This document shows, in pieces, positions 41,347-52,285 of a stretch of 64,000 nucleotides of DNA (positions within the stretch are counted from its first letter, which is position 1; the number at the start of each line of letters is the position of its first letter). Origin of the DNA: Photobacterium proteolyticum (GTDB lineage Bacteria > Pseudomonadota > Gammaproteobacteria > Enterobacterales > Vibrionaceae); NCBI RefSeq assembly GCF_001939735.1, contig NZ_MJIL01000047.1, positions 62,001 through 126,000 of the forward strand, read 5' to 3'. A program made the translations under genes and the position numbers. The notes under the pieces were generated by a model that searched no databases, had not been told where the DNA came from, and worked only from the letters and a program-made list of their open reading frames with translations.

Positions 41347-42792
41347 TTACTGCGTACCACCAACAGTCATGGAGTCCACCTTCAGCGTCGGCTGACCGAC
41401 ACCGACCGGCACACTCTGGCCCGCTTTGCCGCAAACGCCGACACCGCGGTCGATATCCAAATCATTACCGACCATAGAGACCTGCTGCATGGCTTCAATA
41501 CCACTGCCAATCAGGGTCGCTCCCTTGATTGGGCGTGTCACCTTACCGTTCTCTATCAGGTAGGCTTCCGAGGCCGAGAAGACAAACTTGCCCGAGGTAA
41601 TATCTACCTGGCCGCCGCCGAAGTTAGGGGCATAGATCCCCTGCTTGACGCTGGCAATGATCTCTTCCGGCGTATGCTGACCCGGCAGCATATAGGTATT
41701 GGTCATACGGGGCATCGGCAGATGGGCATAGGACTCACGACGGCCGTTCCCCGTCGGCGCAACGCCCATCAGACGCGCATTGAGCTTATCCTGCATATAG
41801 CCTTTCAGCTTGCCGTTTTCTACCAGTACATTGTACTGGCCCGGTGTGCCTTCATCATCGATGTTAATCGAACCCCGGCGATCCACCAGCGTGCCGTCAT
41901 CGACGATGGTGCACAGCGGCGAGGTCACCTGCTCGCCCATATGGCCGGCAAACATGGACGAGCCTTTACGGTTAAAGTCACCTTCCAGGCCATGACCCAC
42001 CGCTTCATGCAACAGTACGCCAGGCCAGCCTGCACCAAGTACTACCGGCATGGTGCCTGCAGGTGCGGCGTCAGCATCGATGTTGACCAGCGCCTGACGA
42101 ATCGCCTCATCGGCATAGTTCAGTGCAATGGATTTACCATTTTCTTCACTGAGGAAGTATTCATAACCATAGCGGCCACCGCCCCCGGCACTGCCGTGCT
42201 CACGCTTGTCACCCTTCTCAATCAGGATGCTAATGGATAAACGAACCAGCGGGCGAATATCCGCCGCATAGGTACCGTCCAATGCAGCGACCAAGACCTG
42301 CTCATAGACGCCATTGATACTGACGGACACTTCCTTGACCAGAGGCTCTTTGGTTCGAATATAACGGTCAATCTCTTCAAGCAAGGCTATCTTCTGGTGC
42401 TTGTCAAAACTACCCAACGGATTAACCGGCGCATATATTCCGGAGGCGCTAACAGGGCTAAAGGCCTGAGTTTTGCCATTCCCGCCCGCGCGGACAATGC
42501 CCCGGGCAGCTTTGGCACTCTGGTTCAGTGCCAGCTGGTTGATCTGATCAGAATAGGCAAAGCCGGTCTTCTCGCCAGCAACGGCTCGAACCCCTACGCC
42601 ACGGTCAATGTTGAATGAACCATCTTTGATGATGCTGTCTTCCAGCACAAGCGATTCATGCCAACAGGACTGAAAGTAAATGTCAGCATAGTCTACGTCC
42701 CGAGCTGCAATCAGCCCCAGCGTTTGGCTTAATTCATCACGTCCCAGGCCTGACTGAGTCAGCATGGTATTTTCTACTGTTTCCAGAGTCAT
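41347..42792 (-). CDS. tldD: TldD, catalytic subunit of the TldD/TldE metalloprotease
   Basis: TldD carries the zinc site of the TldD/E protease. The 481-residue product has the metal motif HEAVGH at 262-267 followed by GLEGDF, with the expected [14 protein letters not shown] and [16 protein letters not shown] regions after it. Length is standard. It is the last gene of the minus-strand series running from mreB through yhdP, although a nitrilase-family gene sits between yhdP and tldD here. Its partner pmbA lies 840 bases away. Confidence 0.96.
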   Translation of the reverse strand: MTLETVENTMLTQSGLGRDELSQTLGLIAARDVDYADIYFQSCWHESLVLEDSIIKDGSFNIDRGVGVRAVAGEKTGFAYSDQINQLALNQSAKAARGIVRAGGNGKTQAFSPVSASGIYAPVNPLGSFDKHQKIALLEEIDRYIRTKEPLVKEVSVSINGVYEQVLVAALDGTYAADIRPLVRLSISILIEKGDKREHGSAGGGGRYGYEYFLSEENGKSIALNYADEAIRQALVNIDADAAPAGTMPVVLGAGWPGVLLHEAVGHGLEGDFNRKGSSMFAGHMGEQVTSPLCTIVDDGTLVDRRGSINIDDEGTPGQYNVLVENGKLKGYMQDKLNARLMGVAPTGNGRRESYAHLPMPRMTNTYMLPGQHTPEEIIASVKQGIYAPNFGGGQVDITSGKFVFSASEAYLIENGKVTRPIKGATLIGSGIEAMQQVSMVGNDLDIDRGVGVCGKAGQSVPVGVGQPTLKVDSMTVGGTQ

Positions 42793-42814
42793 TTACTTTG
42801 CTCTTCTAAGATAC

Positions 42815-43636
42815 CTATCGCTGATGCACGCCCAGGCGAGCATGCTTCAGCACTGGCATATTTGTTCTGATGGTCTGGCTTAAATTTAAATCCAGATCGG
42901 CTGTCAATACACCGGTTCCCTGTTGTTGACAGGCGACTACCTGCCCCCACGGATCAATAATCATCGAATGACCCCAGGTTTCCCGGCCTTCATTGTGCTC
43001 GCCCCACTGGGCTGCTGCGACAATCCAGCACTGCGTCTCCACAGCTCGAGCACGTAATAGTACATCCCAATGCGCCTTGCCGGTCACCTTGGTAAACGCG
43101 GCAGGGACCACAATGATATCGGCCCCCTGCTCTCTCAAAGCGGTATATAGCTGCGGAAAGCGAATATCATAACAGATTGATAATCCAATATTTCCAAAAG
43201 GCGTCGGCACAACTTTGATTTCTCGTCCCGGCTGGAACGTATCAGACTCGCGGTAGCTATGATGTTGATCTTCAACCTCGACATCAAACATGTGCAACTT
43301 ATCATAAGATGCCTGACACTGCCCCTCGTCATCAAACAGCAACGCGGTGGTGGTGATGGCCCCGTCAGTTTGCCGGATCGGCATTGAGCCTATCAGCAAC
43401 CAGATCCCGAGCTGCCGGGTCATCGCCGACAGGGCTTCCTGCAAAGGCCCCTCGCCCAGAAGTTCGGCATGGCGTTGATAGTCCTCACGGGAACCAAAGA
43501 CCAGACAGTTCTCCGGGGTTACGACCAACTTTGCCCCTTGTAGCTGCAACCCTTTAAGCTTTTTCTTCAGCTGCCGCAAATTGGCTTCAGGATCCGCGCC
43601 TGAATTCATTTGTACAACGCCCACTTTTGCCATCAT
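42815..43636 (-). CDS. Nitrilase-superfamily amidase (Nit1/YbeM-like)
   Basis: This 273-residue protein belongs to the carbon-nitrogen hydrolase family. The catalytic triad is complete: Glu42 in VTPENCLV, Lys113 in YDKLHMFD and Cys155 in SICYDIRFP. The DVEVEDQHHSYRESDTF loop resembles Nit1-type enzymes, which repair deaminated glutathione; omega-amidase is the nearest alternative, and substrate cannot be settled from sequence. A good AAGGA lies before the first of two adjacent ATGs. The gene lies between yhdP and tldD, which are neighbours in E. coli, and is likely co-transcribed. Confidence 0.85.
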   Translation of the reverse strand: MMAKVGVVQMNSGADPEANLRQLKKKLKGLQLQGAKLVVTPENCLVFGSREDYQRHAELLGEGPLQEALSAMTRQLGIWLLIGSMPIRQTDGAITTTALLFDDEGQCQASYDKLHMFDVEVEDQHHSYRESDTFQPGREIKVVPTPFGNIGLSICYDIRFPQLYTALREQGADIIVVPAAFTKVTGKAHWDVLLRARAVETQCWIVAAAQWGEHNEGRETWGHSMIIDPWGQVVACQQQGTGVLTADLDLNLSQTIRTNMPVLKHARLGVHQR

Positions 43637-43672
43637 TTGCTTCCTTTTCCGACAAAGACCACTATTCCATTG

Positions 43673-46600
43673 TTATTTTGACTGATTCTGTTGTTCCTTC
43701 AGCTTTTCCGGCACGGTGTATTCCCCGGTAAAACGAGACTTCTCGGTGACCGTCGGTGAATCAATCGGCCCTGTGACCGCATAGTTAATCTGGGTGAAGA
43801 CATCCAGCACCGGCGATAACGCCGTTGAAATGGCAAACACAAAAATAGCAGTTTGCGGCGCCACCGCAAAAGCCGTCAGCACCGGTATTCCAGACGTAAA
43901 GTCAGGAAGGAACTTCACTTTCGCATCGACCGTTTCATTAACAAGGTTAGCACTTCCGGTAATATACATATCACCCGCCAGTGCCTGCATTTTTATATCA
44001 TCACTCTCGAACTGACCATTTTCAATCCTGCCAGAGCCCCTGATGTAGTTGAAGGCCAACCCGTCGTCAAACACCCCCGAGAAATCGAGCTGCATTTTTC
44101 TCACGATCGAATCTAAGCTGAACAGGCCAAGCAAGCGCCCGGCACCGCCGACATCACTGATCACTCCCTTGCCGGTTTCTGATTTCATTTCTCCGGTCAA
44201 GGTTTCACGGTGCATCGCCCATGGTGCGCCCTGCCACTGAATAGAGGCATAGCTACTGAACTTCGCCCCCTGGATCCCGCCGGAAACACCAAACCGCCCC
44301 ATCAAGTCTGAGCTATTGTCACCTTCAATGTCGAAAGCAATATGGGTTTCGTTCTGATCATGGTCCAGCATCCAGTGCCCGTCCAGACTCAGCGAGGTCG
44401 TGCCTGAATCAATCAGCAGGTTCTGTAGCTCCAGCATAGTGCCTTCCCGGCGCAACTTCCCGGTGACCTTGCCAAGCCGGTATCCCTGTAGCCAGGCATC
44501 CTGAAGCGTAAGATCAATCTCCGGCATGTTCGCCATCATAGAGCGGTCAAAATCGGTCGCCGGCGGGATATCCTGCTGCGGCTTGTACTTGCTACGCGGG
44601 AGCTCCTCAACATCATCCAACCCTGGCAGGTTCAAGTGCATTTTCTCCAGCGTCACCCTCAACGGTGCACCATCAGGCCAGAACGCCTCGCCGGTCATTT
44701 CCCGGCTACCCAGAATAATATGCCACTGTGCAGGCTGCCTGCGCATCGCAAGGTCAACCTCATTCCAGTTTAACGTCGCCAATTTCAGCTTCTTAACGCG
44801 CGCATTTACCCGGGTTGGGTTGGGGATCTCCGGCATGACTGTCGGCTGTCCGGCCTGGGCCATTTGTGCCGTCTTATCATCAACCTCTCCAATAAGATCG
44901 ACCCAACGGTCACCGTCCAGGTAGTCACTGCGAATCCGAAGCGAGTGGCTCCCCCGCGCGAGAGAGCGTAATTTTCCTTTCCCGACCAACAGCTCGCTGG
45001 CCTCTATCTTCAAGCGCTCAGGCACTAAATTGATTGTCGCCTGGTAAGTGGCATCAGGCACAACGATATTACCAGTCAACGATTCTGCATTACCGTATAC
45101 AGCCAGTGTTGCCTGCTGCTTAGTCCCCGGCGACACCTGCAGCGGATACGGCAGCTTGCTGTTAACGCCAGCCAGCCCGGCCAGCAAGTCAACATTGTAG
45201 TCAAACCCAGTATCGTGCAAATTAACGCCTACCTTGGCGTTCCAACGGCTATGGCCGCTCACGCGGGCCAGCAGAGGATCATCAACCTGTTGTTGCAGGG
45301 TAGCGACATCCCAGTCCCCATCCAGCTTAACACCCACCTGATACCCCGTGTCCACGCTCTTGCCATCAAAACCGAAAACAACAGGCTGGGCGAGTAACAT
45401 GCCCTGGATATCATCGGCCTTGATGACATCATTATCAAAACTCAGGCTGCCACTGACCTTATCCAACTGAAGTGGCGGGGCGTCCATGGCAACCTGGTTA
45501 TCTTTCAGGCTCGCCGAGCCCCATGCTCGTACATCACTGCCGTCAAAAGGAATATCCAGTTTAAACTGCGAGCTTACCGGACCACTGACCTGGACCGTCG
45601 TCAACGCCGCCCCGACCGAGTCAACCAGCGGTGTCGCCAGCATATAATCACGCACCTGCTGACCATCGGCATCCACACCAATAGCCAACTTGAGATGGCC
45701 ATCTTCGCTAAGCTCGGCTTCACCGGTGACCTTGGATGCCGTCGCTCCCATGGTTTTCGCATGGCTGGCATCGAGGTACATAAAATCATTTTCAAACAGC
45801 AGATCCAGCTTCAGTTCAGTCAGCTCAGGCCATGCCGTATCAAAACTAAAGCGGCCCTTACGCAAAGCTACCTTGGCCTGAAAAACCCCCTCGCCTTTGC
45901 TGTAGGGGAAGTCATTGAGCTCACCGTACCATAGCAGCTGGGCTCGCTCTGCCTTACCACCACGAATAGCCGTCGACAGGTAATCTGTCAGTTCCCGCCC
46001 CAATGCCAGCGTCGGCAAATACCGCCACGTTTCACCAGCATCATGGGCTGTCGCTTCACCGTAAAATGACAACCAGGCAGGTGCCTCAGCAGGAAAGTCC
46101 AGGCGGAACTGGCCATCGGCAGTTAAATGCGGCGTCGATACAGACAGGGCGTCACTCCACAAGCGCCAGCCGTCATCGCCGACCTGCCAGTAAGCGGTCA
46201 CTTCACTTGTAGTGATATTTAACGGGGCCTGAAACACTTCTCCATAAGGCAGCACATCATCATTGAGCGCCAGCACGGCTTTTCCGCTGGCCAGGCTGCC
46301 TGATAGCCTGGCATCAAGCTTGTTCATGCCAGGCAGCAGTTCCCACTGCTTCATACCAAACGCTTTAAGATCGGCCGAAAAGCGCGGTGGCTGATCGCCG
46401 TCAGCAGCGATTCGGATATCATCCAACTGACCGGACGGCTTTAGCTTGGCGAGTATCTCACCAGCTGTATTGTCTTCCGGCAGGAAGCTGACAAACGGCA
46501 GCAGCTGGTCAAGAGGCAGACTGGTCAATGCAACTTGCCAGCGCTCAGGCTCCCACTGCGCCGCGATATCAAAGGCTGGCCACAGCCGATTGTCGGTTTG

Positions 46601-47578
46601 CAGAAGCATCTGATCGCTGTCAATACGCCAGCCGGTTTTTCCCTCGGCCAGAGCAACCGGGGATAATCCTACCCGGCCCTTAGAAATCCTGAACTCATGT
46701 TTTTCATCGCCCTCACGCCAGCGCAGGTAGCTGTTATCCAGCCTTGCCAGGCTGTTCAATACCTTGCCGTCTTGCAAATTCAGCCACAACTCGGCATTGA
46801 TATTACTGCCGGTAATATCAATGCCACCCAACATACGCTTGTTAAGCCACGGCGTGATCGACAGGTTCTGGGACTGGATATAAATACTGCCCGACAGCTC
46901 AGGCAGGGAGCGCCTGGCAGATAAGTTAGCAATCACTCGCATCTGGCTAAAGTGGGTATCGGCAATACTGATCACCCCTTCAGCCAGGTGCTGGCCGCCA
47001 GTACCGTCCCACTTCAGCTCGCTGATATCAATACGCTTTGTATCCCCGGCAGGAGAGAGCAAAGTGATATCGGCATTGCGCAGCGAAAACTTGCCCAGCT
47101 GGACAAAAAACAGCTCTTCTAGCTGTTTGATCGTTGCGGCTTGACTGGTCGTGTCGGCGGCTGGCTGTGACGAGGTATCCCGGCCAAACATAGAACTGGA
47201 AAAGCGTGTCAGATCCAGGCTGAGCTGATCAATACGCACATTTTTAAACACAGGCCGCATCTCGAACGCCGAACGGAGCATATCAAACTCCATTTCAACA
47301 TCACCGACCCGAACAATGGAGCCCGGGTCATCACTTGCGTCAACACTCACCCCCTTCAACACCAGAGAAGGGCCAAGGTTTTGCCACCGCCCTTCTACAT
47401 GGGCCACCTCCAGGCGCATTTCCGCCTGTTCAGATGCCCACTGGCGGATAGGTTCGCGATATTCGTTTAGCTGGGGAAGAAAAAAACGCAGACCACTAAT
47501 CGCAATAGCGGCCAGTACCAACACTGTCAGTACCAGCCACATTAATCCACGTGCCAGACGAACTGGAACTGTTGTCAC
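43673..47578 (-). CDS. yhdP: YhdP, AsmA-like intermembrane phospholipid transport protein
   Basis: YhdP is one of the large AsmA-family proteins (with TamB and YdbH) that bridge the periplasm and move phospholipids to the outer membrane. The 1301-residue product has one N-terminal membrane helix (about 12-32) and then repetitive beta-strand sequence forming a long groove. The C-terminal segment DFTSGIPVLTAFAVAPQTAIFVFAI with the late LDVFTQINYAVTGPIDSP is strongly conserved in the family. Length is close to E. coli. It follows rng in the mreB-tldD series. Confidence 0.94.
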   Translation of the reverse strand: MTTVPVRLARGLMWLVLTVLVLAAIAISGLRFFLPQLNEYREPIRQWASEQAEMRLEVAHVEGRWQNLGPSLVLKGVSVDASDDPGSIVRVGDVEMEFDMLRSAFEMRPVFKNVRIDQLSLDLTRFSSSMFGRDTSSQPAADTTSQAATIKQLEELFFVQLGKFSLRNADITLLSPAGDTKRIDISELKWDGTGGQHLAEGVISIADTHFSQMRVIANLSARRSLPELSGSIYIQSQNLSITPWLNKRMLGGIDITGSNINAELWLNLQDGKVLNSLARLDNSYLRWREGDEKHEFRISKGRVGLSPVALAEGKTGWRIDSDQMLLQTDNRLWPAFDIAAQWEPERWQVALTSLPLDQLLPFVSFLPEDNTAGEILAKLKPSGQLDDIRIAADGDQPPRFSADLKAFGMKQWELLPGMNKLDARLSGSLASGKAVLALNDDVLPYGEVFQAPLNITTSEVTAYWQVGDDGWRLWSDALSVSTPHLTADGQFRLDFPAEAPAWLSFYGEATAHDAGETWRYLPTLALGRELTDYLSTAIRGGKAERAQLLWYGELNDFPYSKGEGVFQAKVALRKGRFSFDTAWPELTELKLDLLFENDFMYLDASHAKTMGATASKVTGEAELSEDGHLKLAIGVDADGQQVRDYMLATPLVDSVGAALTTVQVSGPVSSQFKLDIPFDGSDVRAWGSASLKDNQVAMDAPPLQLDKVSGSLSFDNDVIKADDIQGMLLAQPVVFGFDGKSVDTGYQVGVKLDGDWDVATLQQQVDDPLLARVSGHSRWNAKVGVNLHDTGFDYNVDLLAGLAGVNSKLPYPLQVSPGTKQQATLAVYGNAESLTGNIVVPDATYQATINLVPERLKIEASELLVGKGKLRSLARGSHSLRIRSDYLDGDRWVDLIGEVDDKTAQMAQAGQPTVMPEIPNPTRVNARVKKLKLATLNWNEVDLAMRRQPAQWHIILGSREMTGEAFWPDGAPLRVTLEKMHLNLPGLDDVEELPRSKYKPQQDIPPATDFDRSMMANMPEIDLTLQDAWLQGYRLGKVTGKLRREGTMLELQNLLIDSGTTSLSLDGHWMLDHDQNETHIAFDIEGDNSSDLMGRFGVSGGIQGAKFSSYASIQWQGAPWAMHRETLTGEMKSETGKGVISDVGGAGRLLGLFSLDSIVRKMQLDFSGVFDDGLAFNYIRGSGRIENGQFESDDIKMQALAGDMYITGSANLVNETVDAKVKFLPDFTSGIPVLTAFAVAPQTAIFVFAISTALSPVLDVFTQINYAVTGPIDSPTVTEKSRFTGEYTVPEKLKEQQNQSK

Positions 47579-47599
47579 TCAATAGCCTCGCATTCGTAA

Positions 47600-49069
47600 T
47601 TACATCATTACAACGTCAAATTGTTCCTGGATATATAATGGCTCAGCTTTGATTTTCACCTGCTTGCCAATAAACACTTCCAGCTCAGCCAGAGCATGGT
47701 ATTCATCTCCCGCCAAGACTTCGGCAACCGCAGGCGCGACATAAACCACAAAACGGTCGGCGTCATAAGCTCGGTTGACCCGGGTAATTTCACGCAGGAT
47801 CTCGTAGCAGACACTTTCAACAGTTTTGACCGTGCCTCGGCCTTCACAGGTCGGGCAGGTGCCGCACAGCACATGCTCGATACTTTCGCGAGTCCGCTTA
47901 CGGGTCATCTCGACCAGACCCAGCTGGGTAAAGCCGTTGATATTGGTTTTTACCCGATCGTAAGAAAGCGCCTGCTCCAGTGCCAGCAAGACACGACGCT
48001 GGTGATCTTCCAGTGCCATATCAATGAAATCGATAATAATGATCCCGCCCAGGTTGCGTAACCTAAGCTGACGGGCGATCGCCTTGGTGGCCTCAATATT
48101 GGTATTGAAGATGGTTTCTTCCAAGTTACGGCGACCGACAAAGGCCCCGGTGTTGATATCGACCGTCGTCATCGCTTCAGTCTGATCAATAATCAGGTAG
48201 CCGCCCGACTTCAGCTCAACCTTGCGATCCAACGAGCGCTGAATTTCACTTTCCGTATCATATAGATCAAATATAGGCTGCTCGCCAGCGTAATATTCAA
48301 GCTTATCGCTCAGCTCCGGCACGAATTCATCGGTAAATTCTTTCAGCTTTTCATAACCGAGGCGTGAGTCAACCTTGATGCAATCCAGCTCGGTGCCGAC
48401 GAAGTCACGAAGGATCCGCTGTGCCAAGCCGAGTTCGCCATACAGCATCGACTTGGGCTTGTGCTTGGCCCGGCGCTCCAGTACTTTACGCCACAAATGT
48501 TTCAGGAAGGCGGCATCCTGGGCAAGCTCTTCCGCCGTTGCCCCTTCGGCAGCGGTACGAATAATAAAGCCACCCAGCTCGTCACAGTGCTTGTTGACGA
48601 CCTTCTTCAGGCGCTCTCGCTCACTTTCGCTTTCGATACGCTGAGAGACACCGACATGGCCAGCGCCTGGCATGAATACCAGATAACGCGAAGGCAGCGT
48701 CACGTCTGTTGTGAGACGAGCCCCCTTGGTTCCCAGGGGATCCTTGACCACCTGAACCACCAGGTCCTGTCCCTGACGGACCAGCTCGGAGATATCCCGA
48801 ACCTGAAACTGCTGCTTTTCGTTCTCGGCCACACATTCAGTATGAGGCACAATATCTGAGGCATGCAGGAATGCCGCTTTCTCCAGTCCGATATCAACAA
48901 ATGCCGCCTGCATACCCGGTAATACCCGGCTTACGCGACCTTTGTAAATGTTGCCGACAATTCCGCGTTTTGACTCTCGTTCTATATGTACTTCCTGAAG
49001 GGTCCCTCCTTCAATCATTGCAACGCGCGTCTCACTTGGCGTCACATTAATCAGCAGCTCTGTGCTCAT
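47600..49069 (-). CDS. rng: RNase G
   Basis: RNase G is an endoribonuclease related to RNase E that matures the 5' end of 16S rRNA and decays some mRNAs. The 489-residue product has the N-terminal S1 domain (GIVGNIYKGRVSRVLPGMQA near 34-53, AAFVDIGLEKAAFLH), the catalytic DNase I-like domain (GGIIIIDFIDM near 345) and the zinc-link CGTCPTCEGRGTV near 405. It lacks the C-terminal degradosome scaffold of RNase E, so the call is RNase G. It lies between maf and yhdP as in E. coli. Confidence 0.96.
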   Translation of the reverse strand: MSTELLINVTPSETRVAMIEGGTLQEVHIERESKRGIVGNIYKGRVSRVLPGMQAAFVDIGLEKAAFLHASDIVPHTECVAENEKQQFQVRDISELVRQGQDLVVQVVKDPLGTKGARLTTDVTLPSRYLVFMPGAGHVGVSQRIESESERERLKKVVNKHCDELGGFIIRTAAEGATAEELAQDAAFLKHLWRKVLERRAKHKPKSMLYGELGLAQRILRDFVGTELDCIKVDSRLGYEKLKEFTDEFVPELSDKLEYYAGEQPIFDLYDTESEIQRSLDRKVELKSGGYLIIDQTEAMTTVDINTGAFVGRRNLEETIFNTNIEATKAIARQLRLRNLGGIIIIDFIDMALEDHQRRVLLALEQALSYDRVKTNINGFTQLGLVEMTRKRTRESIEHVLCGTCPTCEGRGTVKTVESVCYEILREITRVNRAYDADRFVVYVAPAVAEVLAGDEYHALAELEVFIGKQVKIKAEPLYIQEQFDVVMM

Positions 49070-49077
49070 GGTTGCCT

Positions 49078-49656
49078 CTAAATTGATAAACTTAAAAAGT
49101 CCTGAACCATGATGTCGGTTTCCATTAACGGTAACCCCACCACAGCATAATAACTACCATCGATACGCTCAATAAACTTGCCGCCGATCCCCTGAATGCC
49201 ATAGCTACCTGCTTTATCTTGCGGCTCGCCGCTTTGCCAATATGCTTCTATTTCTTTTTCTGACAAAGTCTTGAACCAAACGTTCGTGGTTACAAGGCAG
49301 GTTTTGCTACGCGCTGCCGTGGCCAGGGTAACGGCCGTCATCACCTGGTGCTGCCTGCCGGACAGCAGGGTCAGCATGCGCCTGGCATCGGCAAAGTCTT
49401 TCGGCTTTTCCAGAATTGCATCATCTACTACAACAATAGTATCTGAACCCAGCACCGGCGTCTGGCCATCGGTTTCTATCACCCCGGCCTGTGCCTTCTC
49501 CAGCGATAGGCGCTGGACATAATCAGCCGGTGCCTCGCCCGGCTGGTGACATTCCTCAACGTCTACGACAACCCGTTCAAAGGTATAACCCAGCTGAGCC
49601 AGTAGTTCTTTTCGCCGGGGAGATCCCGAAGCCAGATACAGTTGCAATGCAGACAT
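49078..49656 (-). CDS. maf: Maf (YhdE), dTTP/UTP pyrophosphatase
   Basis: YhdE-type Maf proteins hydrolyse dTTP, UTP and modified pyrimidine triphosphates; overproduction blocks septation in some bacteria. The ATG at 49654-49656 gives 192 residues and matches the family start (LYLASGSPRRKELL). The acidic catalytic region GSDTIVVVDD is near residue 68, and SGEPQDKAGSYGIQG near 148 is also typical. A frame upstream adds twelve residues without family support. No strong ribosome-binding site is visible. Confidence 0.93.
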   Translation of the reverse strand: MSALQLYLASGSPRRKELLAQLGYTFERVVVDVEECHQPGEAPADYVQRLSLEKAQAGVIETDGQTPVLGSDTIVVVDDAILEKPKDFADARRMLTLLSGRQHQVMTAVTLATAARSKTCLVTTNVWFKTLSEKEIEAYWQSGEPQDKAGSYGIQGIGGKFIERIDGSYYAVVGLPLMETDIMVQDFLSLSI

Positions 49657-49745
49657 GACGATACCATTTATATAAATATCAAAAAGATCCATTCGATGTC
49701 ATGCTTTACAACCTAACACCGAACAGACCTAGTTGGGAAAGTAAT

Positions 49746-50234
49746 TTAACGAATTGAGAACTTACGACGCATCCGCCGTAGCAGCAAAAACAGCCATGGC
49801 CATAGCAGGAAGTTCAGCAGCACGGCCCAGAGCCGTTCCGGCTCGAAGGTGATCACCGAGACCAGATATTCCGCCCAGAACTCGACCAGTTTGCCGGCCA
49901 GTGTCAGCAAGGCAACCAGAATAGCCTGCTGCCACAGCGACAGGTTGCGCAGTACCTGGAAATTCAGGGCAACGACATAGCACAGCACCGACATCATCAG
50001 GCCCCGTACTCCGAGCGTCGAGCCCAGCATCAAGTCCCACAGCAGCCCCAACAGCAATGCCGTACCGACATTGACCCGGTGCGGCAGTGCCAGTACCCAG
50101 TAAAAGGCCACCAGCAGCACCCATGAAGGCCTGAACAGCTCCAGCTCGCCGGGCCATGGCGCGGCCTGTAGGATCAGTGCCACGATAAAAGATAGCCAAA
50201 TCAGCAAGCGCCCACTTGGTCGACTATTCGCCAC
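49746..50234 (-). CDS. mreD: MreD, rod-shape-determining membrane protein
   Basis: MreD is an integral membrane protein of the elongasome that works with MreC and RodZ to guide side-wall synthesis. The 162-residue product has about five hydrophobic helices, with the family patterns PSWVLLVAFYWVLALPHRVNV near 35 and GLLWDLMLGSTLGVRG near 62. Length is as in E. coli. It overlaps the mreC end by eleven bases and leads into maf after about 90 bases. Confidence 0.94.
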   Translation of the reverse strand: MANSRPSGRLLIWLSFIVALILQAAPWPGELELFRPSWVLLVAFYWVLALPHRVNVGTALLLGLLWDLMLGSTLGVRGLMMSVLCYVVALNFQVLRNLSLWQQAILVALLTLAGKLVEFWAEYLVSVITFEPERLWAVLLNFLLWPWLFLLLRRMRRKFSIR

Positions 50235-51084
50235 TATTGAGATCTCCTACCATCAGCGTTTCCCGCGGTGTCGGCCATACCAGCAACAAATAACGCAGGC
50301 GATCGAACTGTACCGTCGGTTTTGCCTTTATCTGGGCAAACGGGCGCTTGTTATCAAACGAAAACTCGGTGACATGTCCAACCGGATAACCTTCCGGGTA
50401 CCGACCGCCCAGGCCGGATGTCACCAGCAAGTCCCCAACTTCGATATCGGTACTGCTCGGTACATGCTCAAGCTGGACTTGGTCGATCTGGCCGCTGCCC
50501 GAGGCAATTACCCGGATGTCGTTACGCACAACCTGGATCGGGATCGCATGCGTCGGATCGATCAACAACAGCACCCGGCTGTTGTGGGCTCCGACATAGG
50601 ACACCTGGCCGACGATCCCTTTTTCATTGATCACCGGCTGGCCTTCATAGACACCGTCAACCCGCCCCTTGTCAATCATCACCTGGTGACTGTAGGGATC
50701 GGAATCCACCGCCATCACCTCCGCGATCAGTTTCTTCTCGTCGCGGACGAAAGGTGAGCCCAACAGCTCGCGTAAACGCTGGTTTTCCTGCTTTAACTGG
50801 TCCAGCAGCAGCACATCACTCTGCTTAACCAGTAAATCACGCTTAAGTGCTTTATTCTCTGCCAACAAACGCTGATGGGAGCTCAACTGACCTGACATAC
50901 CATCTAACAAATCACGAGGTAAGTTAGCTGCATACTGGAGTGGTGAAATCACTGAGTTCAGCAAATAACGTACATTGGCGAAGGCATCTAGGCGGCTGTC
51001 GGCCAGCATCAGGCCAACCGACAGTAATATGGCAAGAAACAGGCGTAACTGCAGAGAAGGCCCTCTGCCAAATATAGGTTTCAT
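50224..51084 (-). CDS. mreC: MreC, rod-shape-determining periplasmic protein
   Basis: MreC is anchored in the inner membrane and activates the PBP2-RodA synthase. The 286-residue product has one N-terminal membrane segment (about 12-30), a coiled coil (about 70-110) and two beta-barrel-like domains, with GIVGQVSYVGAHNSRVLLL near 155 and SGLGGRYPEGYPVGHVTEF near 230. Shorter than the E. coli protein at its C-terminus but within the normal range for vibrios. It follows mreB after 40 bases. Confidence 0.95.
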   Translation of the reverse strand: MKPIFGRGPSLQLRLFLAILLSVGLMLADSRLDAFANVRYLLNSVISPLQYAANLPRDLLDGMSGQLSSHQRLLAENKALKRDLLVKQSDVLLLDQLKQENQRLRELLGSPFVRDEKKLIAEVMAVDSDPYSHQVMIDKGRVDGVYEGQPVINEKGIVGQVSYVGAHNSRVLLLIDPTHAIPIQVVRNDIRVIASGSGQIDQVQLEHVPSSTDIEVGDLLVTSGLGGRYPEGYPVGHVTEFSFDNKRPFAQIKAKPTVQFDRLRYLLLVWPTPRETLMVGDLNSGE

Positions 51085-51124
51085 CTAACGCTATAACCTG
51101 TTCTGTCTATTGCCGAAGATGGCA

Positions 51125-52177
<1,053 letters not shown>

Positions 52178-52285
52178 CTAATTCCTGCAAGCTTACAAAA
52201 TTCGTTAAATTGCGCTAAATGTATCAAGGGGCACGGATCGAGACAAGGTAAGCTTTGTCAAACCTGCCACAGATCCGCATTTTAT

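Noticed and set aside
52200..52285. TTGACA-like sequence as mreB promoter
   Set aside because: No acceptable -10 at 16-18 bases; the real mre promoter could not be assigned.
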